Of a stretch of DNA of 29,828 nucleotides, positions 12,618 through 20,601 are shown one piece after another. The DNA comes from a virus. The position numbers and the translations under genes were made by a program. Each line of letters opens with the position of its first letter. Position 1 is the stretch's first letter. Below the pieces are notes generated by a model. It ran no database searches, was not told the origin of the DNA, and was given only the letters and a program-made list of their open reading frames with translations. The stretch spans positions 1-29,828 of the IMG/VR virus record IMGVR_UViG_3300005264_000159, one strand, 5' to 3'.

Positions 12618-13794
12618 TTTTAGTTTAAACCCTATCTATAAAAAAGCTTATAAAAGTGATGATAGATATAGGATAATTTATGGTGGAGCAGGTTCTGGCA
12701 AGAGTTATTATGTAGCACAAGAGTTAATATTGAGGCATTTACAGGATAAAGGTAGAAAGACGTTAATATTGAGAAAAGTAGGAAAGACAATAAGAAATTC
12801 CGTATTCTCTTTATTAACTGAAATTATTAATGAAAATGGATTATCTCATTTATTTACCATAAAAAAAGGTGATATGAGTATAAGATGTATTAATGGAAAT
12901 GAGATTATAACACAGGGTTTAGATGATGTAGAGAAATTAAAATCTATAAGTGGTATTACTGATATATGGATTGAGGAAGCAAGTGAGATAACACAGAAGG
13001 ATTTTGAACAGATAGATTTACGATTAAGAGGTAAGACAGCATTTAAAAAGCAAATAACATTGACATTCAACCCTATATCGAATTTAAGTTGGTTGAAATA
13101 TTACTTTTTTGATAGAAAGCCAACAGATACATTCATATTGAAATCAACGTATAAAGATAATAAATTTATTGATGATGATTATAAGAAAGCAATTGAAAAG
13201 TTGAAAGAAACGGATTATCAATATTATAGAATATATGCGTTAGGTGATTGGGGAGAAATTGGAAATGTAATCTATAAAAATTATGAAGTTAAAGAATTTG
13301 ATAAAAAAGGATTTGCTAATAGATTCTATGGTGTCGATTGGGGATTTGCTGATGACCCATTTGCATTTATAGAAATAAACTTAGATAAGAAAAAGAAAAT
13401 AATTCATGTATTAAACGAATTGTATTTGTTTGGAAGTAGCAATGAACGTTCAGCTAGGAAAATAAAAGAATTTGTAGATGAGAGAGATATCGTAACGTGT
13501 GATAGCTCAGAGCCTAAAAGTATTAGCGAGTTTAGACAGTATGGTATTAATGCATATGGAGCTAAAAAAGGTAAAGGTTCAATTGAGAATGGTATAAGAT
13601 GGATACAAGGATATGAGATAATAATACATCCGTCATGTATAAACTTTACAAATGAGATTTCAAAGTATAAAATGAAAGAAGATAAACATGGAAATGTATT
13701 ACCAGTACCAGTAGATAGGGACAATCATTTACTTGATACTCTAAGATATGCAATAGAGAGCGAAATCGTGAACAATGAATGGAGCTTCTTTTAG
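12604..13794 (+). CDS. terL: terminase large subunit (Terminase_3/PBSX type)
   Basis: 396 residues if it starts at ATG 12604 (alternatives 12607, 12610), overlapping terS and probably coupled to it. ATPase motifs: Walker A GGAGSGKS (27-34) and Walker B IWIEEA (E124/E125), with TFNP as the coupling motif. RNase H-like nuclease: D245 in YGVDWGFADD, D300 in TCDSSEP and D378 in NHLLDTLRYA. It pumps DNA into the prohead through the portal and cuts it. Length is normal and no motif is missing. Confidence 0.93.
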   Translation: MMMINFSLNPIYKKAYKSDDRYRIIYGGAGSGKSYYVAQELILRHLQDKGRKTLILRKVGKTIRNSVFSLLTEIINENGLSHLFTIKKGDMSIRCINGNEIITQGLDDVEKLKSISGITDIWIEEASEITQKDFEQIDLRLRGKTAFKKQITLTFNPISNLSWLKYYFFDRKPTDTFILKSTYKDNKFIDDDYKKAIEKLKETDYQYYRIYALGDWGEIGNVIYKNYEVKEFDKKGFANRFYGVDWGFADDPFAFIEINLDKKKKIIHVLNELYLFGSSNERSARKIKEFVDERDIVTCDSSEPKSISEFRQYGINAYGAKKGKGSIENGIRWIQGYEIIIHPSCINFTNEISKYKMKEDKHGNVLPVPVDRDNHLLDTLRYAIESEIVNNEWSFF

Positions 13795-13805
13795 GAGGTT
13801 ATTTA

Positions 13806-14471
13806 ATGGAAAAAGAATTAATAAAATATTTAAAATCCCAAATTGAAAAGTTTGGTGAATTACAAAATGAAATGGATATCGGTAAGAGATATTTTAAACA
13901 AGAGAATGATATATTAACTAGAAAGAAGTTTAAAGGAATAGCAATTGAGGATAAAAAGACTTCTGAAAAAAGATATGTTAATGTTGAAGATACAACAAGA
14001 GCTAATCATAGATTACCAAGTGCATTTGCTAAATTACAGATAACTCAAAAGGTAAGTTATTCTTTAAACGATGATTTATCGGTAACTAATGATGAGGAAA
14101 TATACAAAGAGTTAATTCCAGATTGGAAGATTAAACTTAAAAAGTCTGCTATGAAAGTATCACAAACAATATATGAAGCATGGCAACCATATCTAGAAGA
14201 TAAGAAATTGAAATTCAATAGAATACCTGGAGACCAGATTATAGTTGATTTTGAATCATCTACAAGAGATAATGAAAAGAGAATAATTAGACATTATATG
14301 GTAGATGGAGTTGAAAGAGCTGAGATTTGGGATGAATATAAGGTAGTAATCTTTGAAAAGAAAAAGAAATGGACATTGGTAGAAACTAGAAGTCATATAC
14401 AGAATCAACTTGTAAATTCAAGAGGCGAAGTTATAGATGAGTCTGGGGAAAGTTGGGGAATTATACCCTGA
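13806..14471 (+). CDS. portal protein, N-terminal part (SPP1 gp6-like), frame broken
   Basis: 222 residues in this frame from ATG 13806 (AGGAGG site), recognisable as the N-terminal half of an SPP1-type portal: NRIPGDQIIVDF, HYMVDGVERAEIWDEYKVV, and WGIIP at the end, where family members continue with an IPLYNN-type segment. Instead the frame meets TGA at 14469. The rest of the portal follows in the +1 frame. The junction looks like a deletion of an estimated 20-30 codons that is not a multiple of three. As the portal is essential, either this copy is dead or the window's sequence is wrong here. Confidence 0.8.
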   Translation: MEKELIKYLKSQIEKFGELQNEMDIGKRYFKQENDILTRKKFKGIAIEDKKTSEKRYVNVEDTTRANHRLPSAFAKLQITQKVSYSLNDDLSVTNDEEIYKELIPDWKIKLKKSAMKVSQTIYEAWQPYLEDKKLKFNRIPGDQIIVDFESSTRDNEKRIIRHYMVDGVERAEIWDEYKVVIFEKKKKWTLVETRSHIQNQLVNSRGEVIDESGESWGIIP

Positions 14472-15096
14472 CTTTGCAAATAATATTGATGATTTCCAGG
14501 AGATATTAACTGTATTAAAAGGATATGGTGGTAGTGACCCATCTAAAGTATTAAATCTTATAAAGAAAATGGGTGGAATTAACATTGCAGAAGGTGGAAG
14601 TGTTGATTATAAACAAGGTATTATCCCAACAGAAGCTAGAGAAGTAGCGTTGAAACAATTTAGAAAAGATATATTTGATGCAGGAATGGCAGTAGATACA
14701 GAGAACATGGCAAAAGGAAATGTAACTAATAACATCATAGCTTCTATGTATGAGAATTTAAATATGAAAGCTTCTGGATTTGAACAGGAATTACAGGACT
14801 TTTGGAGAAAAATAAATTTCATAATTAATAGATATTTTGAAATGATGGGTATTGATACTAGAGTAAGTGGTGAATTAGTATTTGATAGAACAATTTTAGT
14901 TAATCAGAAAGAAAGAGCTGAAGAAAATAAGATTGATTTAGAGAATTTATCATTGTTATCGGGATTTGTAAGTGAAGAGATGATAGCGGAAATTATAAAC
15001 AATCTTGAATTTGTAAAAAAGAATTCAAATATGACTAAAGAGGAAATTTTAAAAAGTGTACTTGATAAGTCACAAGATTTCCTAATAGAAGAGTGA
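14437..15096 (+). CDS. portal protein, C-terminal part, frame broken
   Basis: The second half of the portal. The ATG at 14437 is nominal; homologous sequence begins near 14471 with DFANNIDDFQEILTVLKGYG and continues through KKMGGINI, KQGIIPTEARE and a helical C-terminus (EEMIAEIINNLEFV). No ribosome site precedes 14437, so a free-standing protein is unlikely. Together with the upstream part it makes about 430 residues, slightly short for the family, in agreement with missing codons at the junction. It overlaps the first part by 35 bases. Confidence 0.75.
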   Translation: MSLGKVGELYPDFANNIDDFQEILTVLKGYGGSDPSKVLNLIKKMGGINIAEGGSVDYKQGIIPTEAREVALKQFRKDIFDAGMAVDTENMAKGNVTNNIIASMYENLNMKASGFEQELQDFWRKINFIINRYFEMMGIDTRVSGELVFDRTILVNQKERAEENKIDLENLSLLSGFVSEEMIAEIINNLEFVKKNSNMTKEEILKSVLDKSQDFLIEE

Positions 15097-15100
15097 TAAT

Positions 15101-15901
15101 ATGAATGAATATGAAAAAGCATTGAATGATACTGAAGAAGAAGAAAAATCATTTATAGATAACCATGAAAGAATTGCAATTGCAACATATATTGCTTTAA
15201 AAAGTATGAATAATAACTTCTTTACAACAGTTGCAACAGATTCTAAGTTGGATTTAGTTAAGGTTAATAAGTCCAACCTATTATCATCTTTTTTAAATAA
15301 TGCATTTGCTGAGATTGATAAGTTGAAATTGAATAAGACTGAATTTGATGGATATTTAAGAAATGTAGCTGATATTAACTTTAAAGCTACAAAAGAAGCC
15401 TTAGATGATGTATTACATGGAATAGATATTGGATTAACTGAAGAGGAATATAGTAATTTAGTACAAACCATATTTAAGGATAATGCTATTGACAGTACAA
15501 TAGTAAGAGGCAAATTAAGTTTAAGTCAAAAGGTTAGACAATCAATTGCTTCTGGAGATAGTATAAATGATTTAAACAAGAGTGTGAAAAAGGTTGTTGA
15601 AGGAGTTGTTAATGGAAATGAAACAATAATAACAACTCAAACTACAAAGACAATGAATCACAGTAGAATAACAGGGTTACAAAAAGCAAATAGTAAGATA
15701 GATGATACAATCGAGAAAATTTGGGTATCAAGAAGAGATGAAAAGGTTAGGGCAAGTCATAAGTCATTAGATAATGGAATATCAATTCCTTTAGACGAGG
15801 CTTTTGATAATGGATTAATGTATCCAGGAGACCCTACAGGAGATGCAAGTGAAGTAATTAGATGTAGATGTGAATTGGAACATGTAGTAATTAAGCATTA
15901 A
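15101..15901 (+). CDS. MuF-like head morphogenesis / minor capsid protein
   Basis: 266 residues, start 4 bases after the portal. A helical N-terminal region leads to the Mu F-like C-terminal domain: TQTTKTMNHSRITGLQKA, then WVSRRDEKVRASHKSLDNG, LMYPGDPTGDASEVIRCRCE. The S-H and C-R-C residues of this domain are in place. Such proteins sit beside the portal inside the prohead and take part in DNA entry or head assembly. Portal-MuF-scaffold is the expected order. Intact. Confidence 0.88.
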   Translation: MNEYEKALNDTEEEEKSFIDNHERIAIATYIALKSMNNNFFTTVATDSKLDLVKVNKSNLLSSFLNNAFAEIDKLKLNKTEFDGYLRNVADINFKATKEALDDVLHGIDIGLTEEEYSNLVQTIFKDNAIDSTIVRGKLSLSQKVRQSIASGDSINDLNKSVKKVVEGVVNGNETIITTQTTKTMNHSRITGLQKANSKIDDTIEKIWVSRRDEKVRASHKSLDNGISIPLDEAFDNGLMYPGDPTGDASEVIRCRCELEHVVIKH

Positions 15902-15908
15902 GTGATAA

Positions 15909-15981
15909 TACAACATTTAGACCTAGAAGTCTATAAAAGCAGAATGTTGTACAGGAAATTAACCTAACAGTGCGAATCTGT
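15909..15981 (+). other. structured intergenic RNA before the scaffold gene
   Basis: TACAACATT (15909-15917) pairs with AATGTTGTA (15943-15951), enclosing a second hairpin TAGAC/GTCTA (15918-15922, 15929-15933). A third small hairpin ACAG/CTGT (15967-15970, 15978-15981) follows. No T run is present. It may set scaffold and capsid expression by mRNA processing or stabilisation. Confidence 0.5.
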
Positions 15982-16006
15982 ATAAACTAGACATAGGAGG
16001 AGTAAA

Positions 16007-16585
16007 ATGAAAGTATTTGAATTGTTAAAAGCGAAATTAAGTGAGTTAAAGTTAGAAGATGAAGTGGTAAATGGATTAATTGAATATGCAAAAGCTGAAA
16101 TACCAAAGGATTTTATTCCTAAGACGAAATATAATGAAAAAGTAGAGGAATTACAGACTGTAAATTCAAAGTTAGATGAAACAAATAAGACTATCACTGA
16201 ATTAAAAGGCTCAAATGAAAGTATTGAAGAGTATAAAAAGAAACTGGATACACTTAATTCAGAATTAACAGACTTCAAAGAAAAATCAGAAAGTAGAGTT
16301 ACTAGAGTTAAGATAGAATCAATTTTAAAAGCAGGATTATTATCATCGGGTGCAGACCCAGAGAATTTAGATTTATTAATGCATGAATATGATTCTAAGA
16401 TTGACGAAATGAAGCTTGATGAAGCAGGGAAAGATATTATTGGTAAAGACGATTATATTAAGCCTGTGAAAGAAAAGAGAGCGAACATGTTCTTAAAAAG
16501 TAAAATAGTGACACCAGACCCAAGCAAGGGTAAAGGAATAGAAGATGGTGAATTTTCAAGTATTGATTCCGCAATGGGATTATAA
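16007..16585 (+). CDS. phage scaffolding protein (GP20-like)
   Basis: 192 residues after AGGAGGAG. A long coiled coil covers about residues 40-100 (VEELQTVNSKLDETNKTI and on), followed by a helical, charged C-terminal region with ASGADPENLDLL-like capsid-binding pattern (LLSSGADPENLDLLMHEYD). This is the build of GP20-type scaffolds, which guide capsid assembly and leave the head before packaging. Placed directly before the capsid gene, 20 bases apart. Confidence 0.85.
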   Translation: MKVFELLKAKLSELKLEDEVVNGLIEYAKAEIPKDFIPKTKYNEKVEELQTVNSKLDETNKTITELKGSNESIEEYKKKLDTLNSELTDFKEKSESRVTRVKIESILKAGLLSSGADPENLDLLMHEYDSKIDEMKLDEAGKDIIGKDDYIKPVKEKRANMFLKSKIVTPDPSKGKGIEDGEFSSIDSAMGL

Positions 16586-16605
16586 TTAAAAGGAGAGTGT
16601 AGTAA

Positions 16606-17496
16606 ATGAGTTTAGAAAAAATTACGAAACATGTGGCAGAGAAGTTAGATGAAGTATATATGAAAGCATCTGTAACAAGTGTATTAGAGGGCAATAGTTC
16701 TTTAATTCAAGAGTTAGATGCAGAAACAATCAAAGTTCCTAAAGTATCAACTCAAGGCATGGCAGATTATGACAGAGCGAATGGTTATGTTGCAGGTACA
16801 ATGAGTTTAACATGGGAAGCTAAGCAATTAACTAATGATAGAGGTAGAGAATTTTCTATTGACAGAGCAGATAACTTAGAAACAGCAGGAGTTGCATATG
16901 CTAACTTAGCATCAACTTATACAAGAGTAAATGTTGTTCCAGAGATGGATGCTTTAAGATTTGCAGTTATGTCAGCTAATGCAGGTACAAAAGTTGCAAG
17001 TGTTACATTAGATAACACATCTATCGTTTCAGCATTAGGTAAAGCAATTGAGCAAATGGATGATGATAATGTTCCAAATGAAGACAGAGTATTATTTGTA
17101 TCAAATGAATCATATCGTTTCTTAAAAGAATCTGCTCCATATAGATTTGGTAGTGGTGAAAATTTAGATAGAACATTTGAAACTTTTGATGACATTGAAA
17201 TTATCAAAGTTCCTAAGACTAGATTCTATACTGCTATTACATTATTAGATGGTACAACTGCTGGACAAGAAGCAGGTGGATATACAGTATCTGTTACAGG
17301 AGAACAAATTAACTTTATGTTAGTTCATAAATCAGCGGTTATTCCTTATGTTGGATTTAATGTTGCTAAAGCATTTGCTCCAGAGCAAAATCAAAAGACT
17401 GATGGTTACTTGTTCCAACAAAGAATTTATCATGATTGTTGGGTATTAGACAACAAAGTTGCAGGTATCTACGTACATTCAAAGGAAATTTCGTAG
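16606..17496 (+). CDS. major capsid protein
   Basis: 296 residues after AAAGGAGAG. The HK97-type fold is suggested by an N-terminal helix (ITKHVAEKLDEVYM), the E-loop region (TMSLTWEAKQLTNDRGREFSI), a long spine helix near 118-130 and a C-terminal VHKSAVIPYVGF and AKAFAPEQNQ. Codons are more regular than in neighbours, as in strongly expressed genes. A terminator follows at once, so capsid mRNA is likely separate and abundant. Confidence 0.9.
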   Translation: MSLEKITKHVAEKLDEVYMKASVTSVLEGNSSLIQELDAETIKVPKVSTQGMADYDRANGYVAGTMSLTWEAKQLTNDRGREFSIDRADNLETAGVAYANLASTYTRVNVVPEMDALRFAVMSANAGTKVASVTLDNTSIVSALGKAIEQMDDDNVPNEDRVLFVSNESYRFLKESAPYRFGSGENLDRTFETFDDIEIIKVPKTRFYTAITLLDGTTAGQEAGGYTVSVTGEQINFMLVHKSAVIPYVGFNVAKAFAPEQNQKTDGYLFQQRIYHDCWVLDNKVAGIYVHSKEIS

Positions 17497-17524
17497 AATA
17501 AGGTAACATATAATAAGAGAATAG

Positions 17525-17555
17525 GGTAGGTGAAAAAGCCTACCTGTTCTTTTTT
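17525..17555 (+). terminator. intrinsic terminator after the capsid gene
   Basis: GGTAGG (17525-17530) pairs with CCTACC (17539-17544) around an 8-base loop. The T-rich tail is TGTTCTTTTTT. It probably lets only part of transcription pass into connector and tail genes. Confidence 0.85.
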
Positions 17556-17574
17556 AAAAAAGGAGATGAAATAA

Positions 17575-17883
17575 TTGATAATTACTAAAAATGGAGTAAC
17601 AAGAAAAGTTAGCGAACAGAAATTTGATTTATATTTCAAGTCAAAAGGATATAAAGAAGTTAAGAGCTATAAAGAGATTGAAAAAAATGCTGAGGATATT
17701 GTTGATAACGATGTTGATAATGTTGATAACATTGATGAAGACGTTGAACATGTTGTTAAAGTTGATTTAGATGGTGTAAATTTAGAAGAGATGACAAACG
17801 ATGATTTAAGAATTTTATTAAAAAATCAAGGCAAACCAACTTATGGTGCAAAAGCTGAATTAGTTGCAAGATTACAAGAATAG
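17575..17883 (+). CDS. SAP-domain protein, likely head-associated
   Basis: 102 residues starting with TTG at 17575, 9 bases after AGGAG. The C-terminal 35 residues form a SAP domain: LEEMTNDDLRILLKNQGK, then YGAKAELVARLQE, a helix-extended-helix that binds DNA. Between residues 42 and 62 a VDN/VDNV repeat (12-bp-like DNA repeats, 17699-17735) gives an acidic flexible linker. Small SAP proteins after the capsid gene are common in phages of Bacillota. A role in head or connector assembly is inferred. Confidence 0.7.
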   Translation: MIITKNGVTRKVSEQKFDLYFKSKGYKEVKSYKEIEKNAEDIVDNDVDNVDNIDEDVEHVVKVDLDGVNLEEMTNDDLRILLKNQGKPTYGAKAELVARLQE

Positions 17884-17895
17884 AAAAGAGGTGAA

Positions 17896-18801
17896 ATGAT
17901 GAGTGTTATAACTGAAGAATTATCTCTTAGGCAAAATAAATTAGGCAAGGAATGTTATGCTCGTAAGACTGTAACAGTACCAGCTAACGGTACTATTTAT
18001 TCTACAGCTATTTCTGGATATACTAAGGATATAGTTATGAAAAGTAGAACTTTAAATATTATTAGTGAAGTTAAAGATGTAGATGTTAAGGTTACTTTAT
18101 TTGAAGAAACAGTAATGGTTAAAGAATATGAAAATATTTTTGCATATGAAAGCGAAACATTCCCATATTCAAAAGCTAATTTAAATGAAATAATTGATGA
18201 AGGAAAGACTTACACTTATGTAGTAGATAATCAATATGATGGTGGAGAAACTACTATGATAGTGGTGTCTGATAGTGAAATGGAATTTGAATGGGCTTAT
18301 GATGGACCCAGTTTATGGAAATTAAAAGCAACTGCTGAAGCTTATGCAGAAATTGTTAAATTCAGAGTTAATGAAGACGGTACTTTAAACAGGACAACAG
18401 CTATAGCTTCAAGTACAGGATTACTTACTTTTTATGAGATAGAGAATATACCAACAAGCGAACAAGAGAATGTGGTAATTTTTGAAACAGAACCACAGGG
18501 TGAAGGATTGCCTGGTGGAATTGTAAGTTATGTATCTAATAGACAAATGAAAGATGATATTATTCCAGAATTTTCAATTAGACTTCCTGTTGATTTAGCA
18601 GAATTTGAAAGTTTAGGAAATGATATAGGAAAGACTTCAAGAGTAGTTGGGGAAAATAAATCAATGGTAATTGCAGGATTAAAAGACCCTTACATTTTAG
18701 GCAAAAGAGTTAGATATGCGTTAAAAATTGAGAACTTAGCAAATGCTGATGTAGAATTGTGTAGTTGTTGGAGTTGGTTCGAGTTAGATAGTTTAGATTA
18801 A
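17896..18801 (+). CDS. probable virion structural protein, unknown
   Basis: 301 residues (ATG 17896, or 17899) after AGAGGTG. Beta-rich throughout, with KTVTVPANGTIYSTAISG near the start and repeated beta-sheet stretches; two cysteines close together near the end (CSCWSWFEL). No enzyme motif, signal peptide or membrane span. It lies between capsid and connector genes, where decoration or head-fibre proteins are sometimes found. I do not recognise the family. Confidence 0.6.
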   Translation: MMSVITEELSLRQNKLGKECYARKTVTVPANGTIYSTAISGYTKDIVMKSRTLNIISEVKDVDVKVTLFEETVMVKEYENIFAYESETFPYSKANLNEIIDEGKTYTYVVDNQYDGGETTMIVVSDSEMEFEWAYDGPSLWKLKATAEAYAEIVKFRVNEDGTLNRTTAIASSTGLLTFYEIENIPTSEQENVVIFETEPQGEGLPGGIVSYVSNRQMKDDIIPEFSIRLPVDLAEFESLGNDIGKTSRVVGENKSMVIAGLKDPYILGKRVRYALKIENLANADVELCSCWSWFELDSLD

Positions 18802-18818
18802 CAAAAGGAGGTATTATA

Positions 18819-19268
18819 TTGTATGAAATAATGGATACGATAAACAATCATTTTGTTAAGTCTGTTGAATATAAGAAAGTTGAAATAACATCTGATAATA
18901 CTTTAGTAGGTGATTTTAAATCACTATATTTAAAAGGAATGTATGTAATTATTAAAAATAGTTACTTAAATAATGGTGTTTACGAAATAGATTCAGTTGA
19001 ACCAGGTGTTATAACTGTAAAGGAAGATTTACAAGAAGAGAATACAGGACAACCAATGTTCATAGTGGCTTCTATTCCAAATAAAGGCTTTGTAGATTTA
19101 GCAAATAAGATAAATACTTTCAAATTAACTAATAATGGTGGCGTTAAATCAAAAAGCGTACAAGATTTACAAATTGTATATAATGGTGATAACAGTTGGC
19201 AAAATGTGTTTGAAAAGAGATTAAATAGTTATAGGAAATTATTCAATGATTTAGATTTATCGGTTTAA
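18819..19268 (+). CDS. head-tail connector-like protein, unknown family
   Basis: 149 residues; TTG start at 18819, 6 bases after AGGAGGT (the ATG at 18831 is too far from that site). Beta-rich: VKSVEYKKVEITSDNTLVGDF, LYLKGMYVIIKNSYLNNGVYEI. C-terminal helix NVFEKRLNSYRKLF. In phages of this kind this position holds the first connector or adaptor. Assignment is by position only. Confidence 0.5.
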   Translation: MYEIMDTINNHFVKSVEYKKVEITSDNTLVGDFKSLYLKGMYVIIKNSYLNNGVYEIDSVEPGVITVKEDLQEENTGQPMFIVASIPNKGFVDLANKINTFKLTNNGGVKSKSVQDLQIVYNGDNSWQNVFEKRLNSYRKLFNDLDLSV

Positions 19269-19272
19269 GACT

Positions 19273-19791
19273 ATGAGTAAATATATAAAAATAAAAGATG
19301 TAAGAGATGATTTAGATGATTTATACGATAAGATAAAAGAATTAAAGAAAATTGAGATAAGAGTTGGAATTTTCAATGAAGACAGTTCTGAATTACTAAT
19401 GATTGCAAGAGTACAGGAATTTGGAGCAAGTATCAAAGTAACTGAAAAGATGAGAGGTTATTTACGCTCTCAAGGCTTATTTTTAAGAAGTGATACGCAA
19501 TATATTGAAATTCCCGAGAGAAGTTATATAAGGTCAACAGCAATTGAGAAAGAAAAGCAAATAAGAGCTAAAGTAACTAAACTACTAGAGAAATACTTAA
19601 CAACAAATATGAAATTGAAAGAATTTACATTTGAGTTTGGGAATTATCTAGTAGATTTAGTACAAAAGCAAATGAAAGATTTAAAAGAACCAAAATTACA
19701 TCCATTTACAATACAGCAAAAAGGGCATAATGACCCATTAATTGATAGTGGTAATTTATTAAATGGAGTGACATATAAGGTGGTGAAATAG
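19273..19791 (+). CDS. HK97 gp10-like tail-completion / head-closure protein
   Basis: 172 residues. Pattern of the HK97-gp10/virion-morphogenesis group: IEIRVGIF, MIARVQEFGASI, PERSYIRSTAIE, and at the end PLIDSGNLLNGVTYKV. These proteins join the tail to the neck. There is no clear ribosome site before ATG 19273; translation is perhaps coupled to the gene just upstream (stop at 19268). The stop overlaps the next start. Confidence 0.8.
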   Translation: MSKYIKIKDVRDDLDDLYDKIKELKKIEIRVGIFNEDSSELLMIARVQEFGASIKVTEKMRGYLRSQGLFLRSDTQYIEIPERSYIRSTAIEKEKQIRAKVTKLLEKYLTTNMKLKEFTFEFGNYLVDLVQKQMKDLKEPKLHPFTIQQKGHNDPLIDSGNLLNGVTYKVVK

Positions 19792-20123
19792 TGGACTTAC
19801 AAAGTTTAGTTGATGAATTTGGTAAAGAAATACAAATTAAAAAGATTAACAATGGTGGCTACATTGATGGTATTTGGCAAGGTGAGACTGAAACAATTTC
19901 AACTATATTTGGAGTCCTACTAAACCTATCATATAAAGATGTAAAAAGACTAACAAGTGGTGACTATACAGTTGCAGATAAAAAAGTAATTGTAAAGAAT
20001 GAAGTGGAATTAGCCAAGGGCGACATAATTGTAGATGTTGAGAATTATAAAATAGAGAAAGTGTTAGACCAAAGCTTTCATGGAAATGTAAAAAGTTATA
20101 TAGCTTCAAAGGTGGTGAATTAA
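19791..20123 (+). CDS. head-tail joining / minor connector protein
   Basis: 110 residues starting with GTG 19791, which overlaps the previous stop codon. Small beta-barrel character: IQIKKINNGGYIDGIWQGE, TISTIFGVLLNLSYKDVKRL, GDYTVADKKVIVKN, KGDIIVDVENYKIEKV. This is the pattern of gp41/gp16-like head-closure or joining proteins. The order gp10-like, joining, terminator is partly mixed, so individual names are tentative. Confidence 0.65.
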   Translation: MDLQSLVDEFGKEIQIKKINNGGYIDGIWQGETETISTIFGVLLNLSYKDVKRLTSGDYTVADKKVIVKNEVELAKGDIIVDVENYKIEKVLDQSFHGNVKSYIASKVVN

Positions 20124-20588
20124 TTGTACGCAAAGTCTGATATCATAAAAGATATATTAAAAGATTTAAATGAAATTGGAAAAGTTGTGCTTTCTGGGCA
20201 AAATGGAAAGAAACCACCTCAACCATATGCAGAATTAAATATTATCAGTGAAATAATATCTAATGAATTTGATGAAGTTAGATACATGGATAAAGATGAC
20301 CAATTTATAGGTAAGTATAAGAATAATGTTAAACTAACATTATCATTGACACATCATTCTAAAGATAATTTGGATGATGAAATTAATTATCTAGCTGATT
20401 ATTTCAGAGTTGGAATAAAAAAGCTACAAAGTAAATATGGCTTTAGTGTATTGTCAGAACCAAACATAATGAACAGAAATACAATATTAAATGTTGAATT
20501 TTCTAACATTAAAGGATTTGATGTAACACTTTTTATAGATTATTTAATAGAAGATGTAACAGAATTTATTGAAGAAGTTCAATTATAA
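20124..20588 (+). CDS. tail terminator / neck protein (LIC_12616-like)
   Basis: 154 residues starting with TTG 20124 after GGTGGTG, directly after the previous stop. The sequence QPYAELNIISEIISNEFDEV and HSKDNLDDEINYLADYFRVG, ending in FTLFIDY-like VTLFIDYLIEDV, resembles phage neck terminators that cap the tube before head joining. It comes directly before the sheath gene, as expected. Confidence 0.7.
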   Translation: MYAKSDIIKDILKDLNEIGKVVLSGQNGKKPPQPYAELNIISEIISNEFDEVRYMDKDDQFIGKYKNNVKLTLSLTHHSKDNLDDEINYLADYFRVGIKKLQSKYGFSVLSEPNIMNRNTILNVEFSNIKGFDVTLFIDYLIEDVTEFIEEVQL

Positions 20589-20601
20589 GGAGGAATAAAG
20601 A

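Noticed and set aside
13404-13724. Long minus-strand open frames opposite terL and other late genes
   Set aside because: They mirror well-supported + strand genes, have no ribosome sites, and read as hydrophobic low-complexity sequence.
14437-14490. Alternative genetic code with TGA read as Trp
   Set aside because: Reading through the TGA in the portal gives another stop within a few codons and does not restore the frame; elsewhere TAA/TAG/TGA act as normal stops and Trp uses TGG.
17699-17766. Repeat expansion or satellite in the SAP-protein gene
   Set aside because: The GTTGATAAY units are in frame and encode an acidic VDN linker, normal for such connectors.
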